From CAVUXJ01 sp963814975 (lineage in GTDB: Bacteria; Acidobacteriota; Vicinamibacteria; Vicinamibacterales; CAVVIG01): a stretch of DNA of 64,000 bases. The DNA is taken from positions 62,001 through 126,000 of the forward strand of contig CAWFFB010000010.1 in NCBI GenBank assembly GCA_963814975.1, in the 5' to 3' direction. Below are positions 26,304-35,379 of this stretch, in pieces. Position 1 is the first letter of the stretch. Every line of letters starts with the position of its first letter. The position numbers were made by a program, and so were the translations under genes. The notes under the pieces were generated by a model that was not told where the DNA came from, did no database searches, and saw only the letters and a program-made list of their open reading frames with translations.

Positions 26304-28142
26304 TTACGGCCTCAACACATAATGCGGCGCGCGCTCGTTCTGGCCGTTGTAGCAGCACGACGTCAAGAACGCCGGCCTGTACGGACGTCCCGCGCTGTTC
26401 TTTCCTCTGTTGATGACGTCCCGGTTCGTCCCCGTTGCGGGACCGTTGATTCTGGCGAGCACGCGGTCGCGCGACTCGACGACCTGTCGTGTCAGCTTCT
26501 CCACGTCCCAGCCCACGAGCGTGCCGTGCCAATAGACGAACCTGCCCGCGATCATCACGTGCCGCACCGCCCTGGTATCCATCATCGTCACGATGGCACC
26601 GTAGACGTTGTTCATCGGCTGGTAGTTGATGTTGTTGTAATCCAGGATCACGATGTCGGCCTCTTTCCCCGGGGTCAGCGTGCCGACTTTGGCGAGCAGA
26701 CCGCTCGCCGCCGCGCCCGCGATCGTCATCATCTCGACGCACTGCCGCGAGGTGACCAGCTGGGGCGTCGGCAGGTGACCGGGGTCGCTGACCGGGAAGG
26801 TCAGGTCGTTGGCCAACGCTCGCTGCAGGCAGAACGCCCCGCGCATCATCGAAAACGGATCGGCGGTCATGTTGGTATCGACGTCCGGGCTCAGGCTTGG
26901 CAGGATGCCGTGATTGAGCGCCAGTTGCATGGGCGGCATCCCGTGCCGCATCTGCTGTTCGATGAGCACGGCGATCGAGACGTGTCCCCCGTTGTCGGCC
27001 CAGATTTTCCAGGCCTCTGAGGTGCCGGTGTTCGGATAACCATTGTCGCCGTGACCGATCTGAGCGACGGCATGGTCTTGCCACCGGACGCAGTGGACCA
27101 GCGTGACGTCGTCGAACGGCGCAAGGCCGTTGCCGAGCGCCGTTCGAGGGATCGCCGCGTTGCCGACGTTGTGATTGTTGATGAAGGCGCCGAATTCACG
27201 CCCGAGCTTCCACCCGGTCATGCCGGTGTACGGTGGCGGAAGATCCGCAAGTGGCACCGGGCCACCCGCGAATCCGAGCGTGACCAGCTGGTCTTTCGAA
27301 TTGAAGTACGTTTTCGCGATCCTCTGAATGCCCGGAAAAGGAAACTCATAGGGTTGATGTGGGTCTTCGGCGGATCGATTGATGCCACCGGTATAGTCGT
27401 AAAGCGACCGTCGTCCGGAGTCCATGAGGCCTTTGATCATGGCGTCGGTATGCGCCGGCGTGTGAGAGGACTGCGATGTATCCGTTCCGCAGGTGATGCC
27501 CTGCGTGATCTGGCTCAAACACGCCACCAGTTCCGAGATGTAGCAATCCTCGGGATCGTATGGGGAACGCCCGAGGTCCCAGACGACCGTGTTCGAGGGT
27601 GGGGGTCCGACAAGGCGGCCCGCAGTCCAGATGCCCTGGACCACCGTCCCGTAGGCTTCATACACGGCGCTCGTCGGATCCGTTTGCTGCTGATCCGGGT
27701 CGCCGGGGAACACAATTACACCATCGGCGTTGATGCTTCGCTGGATGGCCTCGTACTGATGATTGTGCGTGCTGATGAAGCCAGGCATCACGATGGTGCC
27801 CCGGCAGTCGACGATCTCACCGCCTGGAGGGAGGTTGGGGCCGACGGCGATGATCTTCTTGCCGTCAATGAGCACGTCGGCCTGTTCAAAATCGCCCACT
27901 GCCGGATCCAGTGACAGCACGATGCCACCTTTCAGCAGCGTGCGGCTCTGGCCGCTGGGAGGCCCGACCGGCGCCTGAGCGCGCATCGTCAAGCCGGCTC
28001 CCATTCCCGCGCCGGCGAGACCGCCAACCGCCAGGCCCGCCGCCCCACCCTTCAGGAAATCCCGCCGCGAGACCCCGCCATCCGGCTCGCGGTCGACCTT
28101 CTCTGCTTCGGACGCCCCAGGTAGATGTTTGTCGTTGTTCAT
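26304..28142 (-). CDS. Tat-exported amidohydrolase family protein
   Basis: About 612 residues from ATG 28142. A twin-arginine signal is visible (VSRRDFLKGGAAGLAVGGL), so the folded metalloenzyme is probably exported. The amidohydrolase fold starts LLKGGIVLSLDPAVGDFEQA, with metal-binding HxH in FISTHNHQYEAI, VTLVHCVRWQDHAVAQIGH, a late NHGILPSLSPDVDTN motif and the C-terminal LTPGKEADIVILDYNNI. This is the imidazolonepropionase/cytosine-deaminase-like superfamily; substrate unknown. Its start is five bases after the stop of the alpha/beta hydrolase gene, so they are co-transcribed. Confidence 0.85.
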   Translation of the reverse strand: MNNDKHLPGASEAEKVDREPDGGVSRRDFLKGGAAGLAVGGLAGAGMGAGLTMRAQAPVGPPSGQSRTLLKGGIVLSLDPAVGDFEQADVLIDGKKIIAVGPNLPPGGEIVDCRGTIVMPGFISTHNHQYEAIQRSINADGVIVFPGDPDQQQTDPTSAVYEAYGTVVQGIWTAGRLVGPPPSNTVVWDLGRSPYDPEDCYISELVACLSQITQGITCGTDTSQSSHTPAHTDAMIKGLMDSGRRSLYDYTGGINRSAEDPHQPYEFPFPGIQRIAKTYFNSKDQLVTLGFAGGPVPLADLPPPYTGMTGWKLGREFGAFINNHNVGNAAIPRTALGNGLAPFDDVTLVHCVRWQDHAVAQIGHGDNGYPNTGTSEAWKIWADNGGHVSIAVLIEQQMRHGMPPMQLALNHGILPSLSPDVDTNMTADPFSMMRGAFCLQRALANDLTFPVSDPGHLPTPQLVTSRQCVEMMTIAGAAASGLLAKVGTLTPGKEADIVILDYNNINYQPMNNVYGAIVTMMDTRAVRHVMIAGRFVYWHGTLVGWDVEKLTRQVVESRDRVLARINGPATGTNRDVINRGKNSAGRPYRPAFLTSCCYNGQNERAPHYVLRP

Positions 28143-28147
28143 GACAG

Positions 28148-29182
28148 CTAGTACTTGCGGATGAACGCCAACACTGTCCGGTTGAAAATCTCGGGCTGCT
28201 CCCAGTACGCCGAGTGGCCTGCCTCGGGCACGATGACTGATTCCGAGCCGTTGATTCGCGCCGCAAAGAGGCGGAGCACGGCCGGCGGTGCGTACAAGTC
28301 GGCGTCTCCAGTAAGGAGAAGCGTCGGCACCTTGATCGTCTCCAGCGACGAAAACGTCATGCGGTTCTTCATCGTCTGCGCGGTGAGCGGCGGTTCGGGA
28401 CTTCGATTCGTGCGCTCCAGCTCCTTCCAACGTTCAGTTCCTTCAGGATTCGCGGCACGATAGGACGGACCGAGCTCGCGGAACTCCGGAGGCATCGCGC
28501 TGAACTGAGGCACCGGTCGGAGTCTGTTGCCAAGCGCCAGGTACTCAGGGTCCTGCACACCACCGATGGTGTTGGCGAGCACGAGACTTCGAAGCCGTTG
28601 TGGGAACGATAATGCGAAATCAAGCGCCACGATGCCGCCGGCGGCTGTGCCGACGATGTGGAAGCGGTCGACCCTCAGGTGATCCAGCAACGCGAGGAGA
28701 TCGTCTGAGCCGGTGCCAGGCTGATTGCCCGCCGGGTCGATAACGGTACGGCCGAAGCCTCGCCTGTCGTATGTGACGACGCGATGGCCATTGTTGGCAA
28801 AAGCCGGAAGCTGGTACTCCCACACCCGGCTGCTGCCGGTCGCGGCATGCAGGAACACCACAGGCGCTCCGCTGCCACCGGTGTCCTTGTACCAGATCCG
28901 GACCCCGGTCGGGAGGTCCGCAAAGCCTTCGCTTTCCACTGCCTCCATTTGCGCTGCTGTCCAGCCCGGCGCCATGGCGCAGAGACTAACGGAGAGGGCA
29001 GCGAAGAGAGCGTAGGGGCGACGAATCGTCTGGCGGGAGCTGGTCCGCAGCTCGCCCAAGCGGTGCCGGAAGATGACGTGAGAGGCGACGTTGAGCGCCG
29101 CTTGAATGTCGATCTGGAACGCGTGTGCGACGGAGCGCAGAAAACAACCGGTCCGACAACGATCGAACTCAGGCTCGACCAC
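28148..29182 (-). CDS. Alpha/beta-hydrolase fold protein with altered nucleophile elbow
   Basis: Hydrolase fold with oxyanion-region VVFLHAATGSSRVW, VVTYDRRGFGRT, acid LLLTGDADLYAPP and histidine VPEAGHSAYWEQP. The nucleophile elbow reads VGTAAGG, giving alanine where GxSxG has the catalytic serine. It may be a non-hydrolytic member or use different chemistry. A hydrophobic segment (YALFAALSVSLCAMAPG) precedes the domain and suggests export. The start is unclear: GTG 29182 gives a long N-terminus and TTG 29059 is an alternative. Upstream partner of the Tat amidohydrolase. Confidence 0.75.
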   Translation of the reverse strand: MVEPEFDRCRTGCFLRSVAHAFQIDIQAALNVASHVIFRHRLGELRTSSRQTIRRPYALFAALSVSLCAMAPGWTAAQMEAVESEGFADLPTGVRIWYKDTGGSGAPVVFLHAATGSSRVWEYQLPAFANNGHRVVTYDRRGFGRTVIDPAGNQPGTGSDDLLALLDHLRVDRFHIVGTAAGGIVALDFALSFPQRLRSLVLANTIGGVQDPEYLALGNRLRPVPQFSAMPPEFRELGPSYRAANPEGTERWKELERTNRSPEPPLTAQTMKNRMTFSSLETIKVPTLLLTGDADLYAPPAVLRLFAARINGSESVIVPEAGHSAYWEQPEIFNRTVLAFIRKY

Positions 29183-29281
29183 GGGGCGATTATAGCGCGC
29201 GCAAGAAGGGAGGGAATGCTAGTATCCCCGCGTGCGCCTGTAGCGTCGGAATGTCGGACATCTCTGTGGAGCCCGGTCGCA

Positions 29282-30691
29282 ATGACTGAACGTTCAGCGG
29301 AGCGTTTCCGCGCACTCGGCTGCTTGCTGAAGCAGTCGGTGCGTCCGTTTCTGCGCCCGGCAGCGGGAGCCGTCGCGATGTGCGCCCTCGTCGCTTGCGT
29401 GGCGGCCGCCGTGACACACGCCGAAGACTGGCCGGAATTTCGTGGCAAGGGCCGCGTCGGCGTGTGGACGGAGACCGGAATCGTCGACACGTTTCCGAAA
29501 GAAGGGCTGAAGGTCCTTTGGCGCACGCCCGTTCGCGGCGGGTACGCCGGGCCGGCCGTCGCGGATGGACGCGTGTTCGTCGTCGACTACCTTGAAACAA
29601 AACGCCCGCGGGGCATCGAGCGGGCGCTCGCACTGGACGAGAAGACCGGAAAGATTCTGTGGACCCGTGAATGGGATGTGAATTACAGCGGGATCCGATA
29701 TGCCTTCGGACCTCGTGCGACCCCCACCGTTGACGGCGATCGCGTCTACGCCGCGGGCTCGGACGGCAAGCTGTTCTGCCTCGACGTCAAGAGCGGCGCA
29801 ATTATCTGGAAGAAGGACTACGTAGCGGATCTCGGGGCGGAGCCTCAATCGTGGGGCTTTCCCTGGGGGTTCTCCAGCGCGCCCATCGTGGACGGCAACC
29901 GGCTCATCGCGCTCGTCGGAGGCAAATCGAATGCAGCCGTGGTCGCGTTCGACAAGGTGACGGGTAAGGAAATCTGGCGGGCCCTCTCGCTCGATGGGGA
30001 TCTTGGCGTCGCGCAGCCGATTATCATCACCGCCGGGGGCACGCGACAGCTCATCATCTGGCTGCCAACCTCCCTCGTTTCACTGGACCCGGTGACCGGA
30101 AAGACGTACTGGAATCAGGCCACGAAGGTTGGCGCATCGATGACCGTCGCGACTCCGGTGCAGAGCGGCTCGCTCCTCTTCGTCTCGAGCTTCTACAACG
30201 GCGGGTTGATGATGGTTCTCGACGACGAGAAACCAGCCGCGACAAGGCTGTGGCAGGGTAAGAGCGACAGCGAGATCGAGACGGATACGCTGCATGCGGT
30301 TACCGGGACGCCGGTCGTCGTGGGCGACCACATCTACGGCCTCTGCAGCTACGGTCAGTTCCGCTGCCTGCTGGCGAAGACGGGTGCGCGTCTGTGGGAA
30401 TCGCAGGCGGTGACCAAGGAACACGCCCGATGGGCTGCCGGGCAGATTGTCCGGCACGGCGAGCGATTGTTCATCAACAACGATCGCGGCGAGCTCCTGA
30501 TCGTGAAGCCAAGTCCCCAGGGCTACCAGGAGATCAGCCGGACGCACTTGATCAAGCCCACGACCGATCCCACCAATCGCCGCGAGCTCGTGAACGTCAA
30601 CTGGTCGCACCCTGCATACGCCAACAGGCATATTTACGCGCGCAACGACGAAGAGATCATCGCTGCGTCGCTCGCTGCCGACGGCAGGTGA
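29282..30691 (+). CDS. Secreted PQQ-like beta-propeller protein
   Basis: A 469-residue PQQ-like repeat protein from ATG 29282. N-terminal hydrophobic stretch AVAMCALVACVAAAVTHAED, then WPEFRGKGRVGVWTETGIVD, the usual first blade of BamB/quinoprotein-like propellers. Repeats follow: ALALDEKTGKILWTREWDV, GKLFCLDVKSGAIIWKKDY, VVAFDKVTGKEIWRALSL, LVSLDPVTGKTYW. No cytochrome or obvious catalytic residues. Divergent from the alpha/beta hydrolase gene with about 100 bases between. Function unknown, probably scaffold, sensor or enzyme in the exported block. Confidence 0.8.
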   Translation: MTERSAERFRALGCLLKQSVRPFLRPAAGAVAMCALVACVAAAVTHAEDWPEFRGKGRVGVWTETGIVDTFPKEGLKVLWRTPVRGGYAGPAVADGRVFVVDYLETKRPRGIERALALDEKTGKILWTREWDVNYSGIRYAFGPRATPTVDGDRVYAAGSDGKLFCLDVKSGAIIWKKDYVADLGAEPQSWGFPWGFSSAPIVDGNRLIALVGGKSNAAVVAFDKVTGKEIWRALSLDGDLGVAQPIIITAGGTRQLIIWLPTSLVSLDPVTGKTYWNQATKVGASMTVATPVQSGSLLFVSSFYNGGLMMVLDDEKPAATRLWQGKSDSEIETDTLHAVTGTPVVVGDHIYGLCSYGQFRCLLAKTGARLWESQAVTKEHARWAAGQIVRHGERLFINNDRGELLIVKPSPQGYQEISRTHLIKPTTDPTNRRELVNVNWSHPAYANRHIYARNDEEIIAASLAADGR

Positions 30692-30855
30692 GGGTCGAGT
30701 GTCCGGTCCAGTCCGACATGGCCGGCCCGCTCGTACCGACGCTGGCTCAGCCTCAACGCTACTCAAATGCGCCAGGCTTGAACGAGCCGCGTAGAACAGG
30801 CCCGGATGAACGATCAGCTCGCCTTTGGGGGCACGAAACATCGCGCTTCGCGTGC

Positions 30856-30884
30856 TTGAAATGCTCCGGGTTCGGGCGTAAGCT
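30856..30884 (+). promoter_or_regulatory. Putative promoter for cytochrome c/Vgb fusion gene
   Basis: TTGAAA (30856-30861) and TAAGCT (30879-30884) are 17 bases apart, in the 241-base gap after the propeller gene. A leader of about 42 bases leads to ATG 30933, which has an AGAGGGGG ribosome-binding sequence. Confidence 0.45.
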
Positions 30885-30932
30885 TCGCTTCGATGTGAAT
30901 GTCGGGCCCTGGTCACTCTAAGAGGGGGAATC

Positions 30933-32228
30933 ATGAAAGTGAACTCTGGAATCGGGGGTCCTCGCCGGCGGCTACAGGCAGCATTACTCGTTTCGGTCAT
31001 CGTTCTGTGCGGCGCGCTTCCCGCCCTGGGTCAGGACGCGGCTCAGAAGCAGAACCCCATTCAATTGCCGGCCGGAGCAGGCAAGGCGATCGTTGAGGGC
31101 GCGTGCGTCCAGTGCCACAACCTTGAGAGGGTGGTACGGCCGATTGGAAACACCCCGGAAGGATGGCAGCTGGTCTTGAACAGTATGGTCGGACAGGGCG
31201 CAAAGGTGACCCCTGACCAGGTCAAGGTTGTTCACGAATACCTGGCTAGCAATTTCCCGGACAAGGCGCCCAGGCCGACGCTGGTGCCCGGACCAGTTGA
31301 AATCACCATCAAAGAGTGGGACGTTCCGAAGCCCGGCACGCGGCCGCACGATCCGTTGGTGGCACGCGACGGCTCCATTTGGTACGCGGGAATCAACCTC
31401 AGCGTTCTGGGCCGCTTTGATCCAAAGACCGCCCAGATCAAGGAATATCCGCTGAAGCCCAAGTCGGGTCCGCACGGCCTGGTGGACGACAAGGAAGGGA
31501 ATATCTGGTTCACGGCGCAGCACGGTCACTACATTGGCAAGCTCGATCCGAAGACGGGCAATGTGACCGAGTACAAGCTGTCGCACCCGGACGCCCGCTC
31601 TCCCCACACACCCATCCTCGACCAGAAGGGAAACCTGTTCTTCACAACCTCGGGCAACGACATGGTGGGCCGGGTCAATGGCAAGACCGGTGAAGTGACG
31701 ATGGTCAAGCGGGAGTCCAACCCTTACGGCATCCTGGTGAATTCCAAGGGTATTCCGTTCTTCACACTGTATGAAACCAACAAGCTGGGCAGCATCAATC
31801 CGGACACCATGGAGATCAAGGAATACGTGCTGCCCAATCCCGGCATCCGTCCGCGGCGCATCGCCGTCACCTCCGACGACGTGATCTGGTACGGCGATTA
31901 TGACCGGGGCTATCTGGGCAGCTACGATCCCAAGACCGGGAAGTTCAAGGAATGGCCGTCTCCCAGCGGACCACCGTCCCAGATCTACGGAATCACGGTG
32001 GCGAACGACGTCATCTGGTACAACGAGTCGGGTGTCAGACCGAACACCATCGTGCGCTTCGACCCCAAGACCGAGAGGTTCCAGAGCTGGGTCATCCCAT
32101 CGGGCGGCGGCGTCGTGCGTCACATGATGCCCGATAAGAACGGCAACATCTGGATTGCGGGAAGCGGCGTGAACAAGATCGGCGTGGTGGAGATAAAGTC
32201 GCCCACTCGGACTTCCTCGCTCCAGTGA
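30933..32228 (+). CDS. Cytochrome c domain fused to streptogramin-lyase-like beta-propeller
   Basis: A 431-residue exported protein. Signal peptide around LLVSVIVLCGALPALGQ. A single-heme c-type cytochrome motif CVQCH follows at about residue 58, with a possible methionine ligand in LNSMVGQGA. The rest is a Vgb-type propeller (virginiamycin B lyase family): DPLVARDGSIWYAGI, GPHGLVDDKEGNIWFTAQHG, GRFDPKTAQIKEYPL, GNIWIAGSGVNKIG. The fusion suggests an electron-transfer or redox-sensing role rather than antibiotic lysis. Fits beside the quinoprotein dehydrogenases. Ends at a clear terminator. Confidence 0.85.
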   Translation: MKVNSGIGGPRRRLQAALLVSVIVLCGALPALGQDAAQKQNPIQLPAGAGKAIVEGACVQCHNLERVVRPIGNTPEGWQLVLNSMVGQGAKVTPDQVKVVHEYLASNFPDKAPRPTLVPGPVEITIKEWDVPKPGTRPHDPLVARDGSIWYAGINLSVLGRFDPKTAQIKEYPLKPKSGPHGLVDDKEGNIWFTAQHGHYIGKLDPKTGNVTEYKLSHPDARSPHTPILDQKGNLFFTTSGNDMVGRVNGKTGEVTMVKRESNPYGILVNSKGIPFFTLYETNKLGSINPDTMEIKEYVLPNPGIRPRRIAVTSDDVIWYGDYDRGYLGSYDPKTGKFKEWPSPSGPPSQIYGITVANDVIWYNESGVRPNTIVRFDPKTERFQSWVIPSGGGVVRHMMPDKNGNIWIAGSGVNKIGVVEIKSPTRTSSLQ

Positions 32229-32264
32229 GGCGCAGACGCATCAAAGACGGACTCCGTTAGCCGG

Positions 32265-32299
32265 GAGCCGGACCTGCACGGGTCCGGCTCTCTTGTTCT
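32265..32299 (+). terminator. Rho-independent-type terminator
   Basis: GAGCCGGACC (32265-32274) pairs perfectly with GGTCCGGCTC (32281-32290) around a six-base loop and is followed by the T-rich TCTTGTTCT. It is 36 bases after the cytochrome/Vgb stop. Confidence 0.75.
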
Positions 32300-32366
32300 G
32301 GGCGTTACTACTGAGTGAGGATCGGCCGCGCAGCGCTGCCGGACGTTGCGTCAGCAAAGGAGGCTC

Positions 32367-33973
32367 ATGGCCGGCGATCCGCACCTCCAGCACCTTCCGA
32401 CTGGCAATACACCTCTTGGATCGATGAACCGTCGCGCTTTTGGACAAACCATCGGCGCAGCCGCCATGGGCAGTACCCTGCCGGCGGCGTTCTTGGGAAT
32501 CGGCTCGGCAGAGTCCGGCGACATCGAGGGACAGCCGGCGCCGGAGCAGCAGCCAAGAAACGGCGGTGACGAGCTGTGTTACCTGAGCGCGATCGAGTTG
32601 GCGGCGCGCATGCGGAGCAGGCAGGTCTCCGCTCGCGAAGTCATGGCTGCCCATCTTGCGCAGATCGAACGGGTGAACCCGAAGGTGAACGCCATCGTCA
32701 CCCTCGTGGGTGAGCGTGCGATGGCCGGCGCAGCCGCCGCCGACGATCTGCTGATGCGCGGTGGCCCGCTCGGGGTGCTCCACGGGCTCCCCGTTGCCCA
32801 CAAGGACCTCGTCGACACCGCGGGGATACGAACGACACGCGGTTCTCCGTTCTACCGCGACCACGTGCCGACGCGTGACGCGCTTGTCGTGACGCGTATG
32901 CGAGGGGCAGGCGCGGTGACGCTCGGCAAGACCAACACCCCGGAATTCGGCGCAGGGTCGCAGACGTTCAATACCCTCTTCGGGGCGACACGCAATCCGT
33001 ACGACCTCGGCAAGACCTGTGGCGGCAGCAGCGGCGGTGCCGCCGTGTCGCTTGCCTGCGGCATGGTGCCGATTGCCGACGGCAGCGACACCGGCGGCTC
33101 GCTGCGGAACCCCGCGGCCTTCTGTAACGTGGTCGGCTTCCGTCCGTCGCCTGGCCGTGTGCCGAGCGAGTCGGGATCGTGGTCGCCGCTTGCCGTTTCC
33201 GGTCCCATGGCGCGCTCGGTCGGAGACGTCGCGCTTTTTCTCAGTGCGATTGCAGGATCCGACCCGCGCAGCTCCCTCTCCATCGCTGAAGACGGCGCCC
33301 GCTTCCGGGCGGCGCTGGGCCGGACGTTCAAGGGGGTCCGCGTCGCCTGGTGGCACGGCCTCGGTGGAATTCCCTTCGAGCCGGAGATCCGTTCTGTCGT
33401 CGACGCGAACCGCAGGGTCTTCGAGGATCTCGGCTGCGTGGTCGAAGAAGCCGAACCGGACTTCGCTGGCGTCGATGAGGCGTTTCCGGTTCTGCGCTTT
33501 GTGTCCACCTATGCGCAGAACGCCCCATTGGTACGAGAAAAACCCGATTGGGTCAAGGACACGATCAAGTTCGAGGTCACCCAGGCCGAGCGGATTACCG
33601 GACCGGACATCGGGCGCGCGCTGGCGAGACAGGCGCAGATGCACGAGCAAAGCCGGCAGTTCTTCGAGCGTTACGACTACTTCATCCTTCCCGTGACGCA
33701 GGTGACGCCGTTCGACGTGACGGTGCCGTATCCGACGCAGATCGCCGGCACGCCGATGACAACCTACATCGACTGGATGCGCTCGTGCTGGTACGTGACG
33801 TTCATGTCGAATCCGGCGATTTCCGTCCCCGGCGGGTTCACCGCGGGTGGATTGCCTGTCGGGTACAGATCGTCGGGCGTCATCGTGACGACTGGAGTGT
33901 GCTGCAGCTCGCGCATGCGTTCGAGCAGGCGACGCAGCACGGGAAGAGGCGCCCACCAGCGGTGAACGTGTGA
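32367..33973 (+). CDS. Tat-exported amidase signature family enzyme (3' frameshift)
   Basis: Amidase with the Ser-cisSer-Lys triad visible: lysine in LPVAHKDLVD, serine in GGSSGGAA, and serine in GSDTGGSLRNPA. A Tat leader MNRRAFGQTIGAAAMGSTLP begins at ATG 32424. The upstream ATG 32367 has AAAGGAGG but only three bases of spacing, so either start is possible. Near the end the frame must change by -1 at about 33861: GGLPVG joins VQIVGRHRDDWSVLQLAHAF, which is the canonical amidase C-terminus, ending at 33973. A missing G in a short G-run would explain it. Confidence 0.85.
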
Positions 33974-34131
33974 TCCCCTGTTGACCAAATGTCGAATGCC
34001 GGCAGAGACGCGCCGGGATGGGAGCACGTGGCAGCCGGACCCGCGGACAGTCCGACCGAGGATGGTCACCGCCCATGTGAAAGCGCTTCGGCACTCGTGC
34101 GCGCGAACCGCCGGGCCAACGTGGCGGTTGG

Positions 34132-35238
34132 TCAGTACTCCGCGAACATCCGCTGGATCTCCTTGGGATCGGTCGTTCTCGTCAGCGCAAGCATGAGCAG
34201 GATGCGCGCCTTCTGCGGGTTGAGCGTGTCCGCGGGGATCATGCCGATACGGTCGTACTCTTCGCGCGCGATGACGCGACCGTTGCCGACTCGGCTCGAG
34301 CGCACGAGGATCGGCGCCTGTCCGGCCGCTGGAAGGAGCGAAGTGAGCGCCGACTTCTCGAAGCTTGAAATGCCGCCGGCGCCGGCGCCGGCGAAGACAA
34401 TGCCCTGCACGCCGCTTCGAACGACGGCTTGAAGCACCTCCGCGCCAGGCTGGATATAGGAATAGACGATCTCGACCTTCGGCAAACTCTTGATGACGCC
34501 GACCTCGAACTCAGAGTTGTGAGTGTGCCTCCTCGTGGAGGCGCGGTAGAAGCTCACCTTGTCTTCATCGACGTATCCAAGCAAGCCGAGCTCGGGGGCG
34601 CGGAATGTTTCGACCCGGAACGTATTCGTCTTCGTCACATCCCGCGCCCCGTTGATCTCGTCGTTCATGACGATCAGCACACCCTTGCCTCTGGCATCTG
34701 GAGCCGACGCGGTGCGAATCGCGTTCAGCAAATTGAGGGGGCCGTCCGCGCTGATCGCCGTGGCGGGGCGCATCGATCCGACCAGGACGACGGGCCGTTC
34801 GCTCTTGACGGTCAGGTTGAGGAAGTAGGCGGTCTCCTCGAGCGTGTTGGTCCCGTGCGTCACGACGACGCCGGCGACCTGAGGATCGCCGGCCAGGATG
34901 GTGTTGATTCGATTCGCGAGCGTGAGCCAGGTGTCGAGCGTGATGTCCGAGCTGTTGACGTTGACGATCTGTTCCACCTTGACGTTTGCGATCTGGGTGA
35001 TTTCAGGAACGGCGCGGACAATCTCTTCGCCGAGCAACGATCCGCTCTTGTAATTGGATAGGTCTGTCGCCGATGTGCCTTTGCCGGCAATCGTGCCACC
35101 AGTGGAGAGAACCCAGATCAACGGCCGTTCCTTGCCGGGCACGTCTTGTGCCGCGCAGGGCGACGCAGCGGCGCAGAGTGCCAAGGCCAACGAGAGGGTA
35201 AGCCGCCAGCACGCAACCGAGATGAATTCCGTCGTCAC
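34132..35238 (-). CDS. L-asparaginase, type II (exported)
   Basis: About 368 residues from GTG 35238, with AAGGAG upstream. Signal peptide around LTLSLALALCAAASPCAAQ. Catalytic threonine motifs are intact: LSTGGTIAG at the mature start and VVTHGTNTLEETAYFL. Substrate-contact VLVGSMRPATAISADGPLNL and VMNDEINGARDVTK are also canonical. It hydrolyses asparagine (perhaps glutamine) to ammonia plus acid in the periplasm. Next to an amidase and a glutamine-amidotransferase-like hydrolase, which suggests an amide-nitrogen scavenging group. Confidence 0.93.
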   Translation of the reverse strand: MTTEFISVACWRLTLSLALALCAAASPCAAQDVPGKERPLIWVLSTGGTIAGKGTSATDLSNYKSGSLLGEEIVRAVPEITQIANVKVEQIVNVNSSDITLDTWLTLANRINTILAGDPQVAGVVVTHGTNTLEETAYFLNLTVKSERPVVLVGSMRPATAISADGPLNLLNAIRTASAPDARGKGVLIVMNDEINGARDVTKTNTFRVETFRAPELGLLGYVDEDKVSFYRASTRRHTHNSEFEVGVIKSLPKVEIVYSYIQPGAEVLQAVVRSGVQGIVFAGAGAGGISSFEKSALTSLLPAAGQAPILVRSSRVGNGRVIAREEYDRIGMIPADTLNPQKARILLMLALTRTTDPKEIQRMFAEY

Positions 35239-35379
35239 CGGGAACTCCTTCTGTCGTCGCGGATTTTCGGTTTTGGAACGTTCGGGGCGCGGCCGACACA
35301 TAGTAGCCCGAGCCGGACCGCGCCACCCTTCGGGCCGTGCGGCTTTGTGCGCCGCGGCTGGCGCCTTACACGTCGGCGA

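Noticed and set aside
32241..34094. 617-codon minus-strand frame opposite the amidase
   Set aside because: The plus strand encodes a complete amidase triad; the opposite frame has no recognisable domain.
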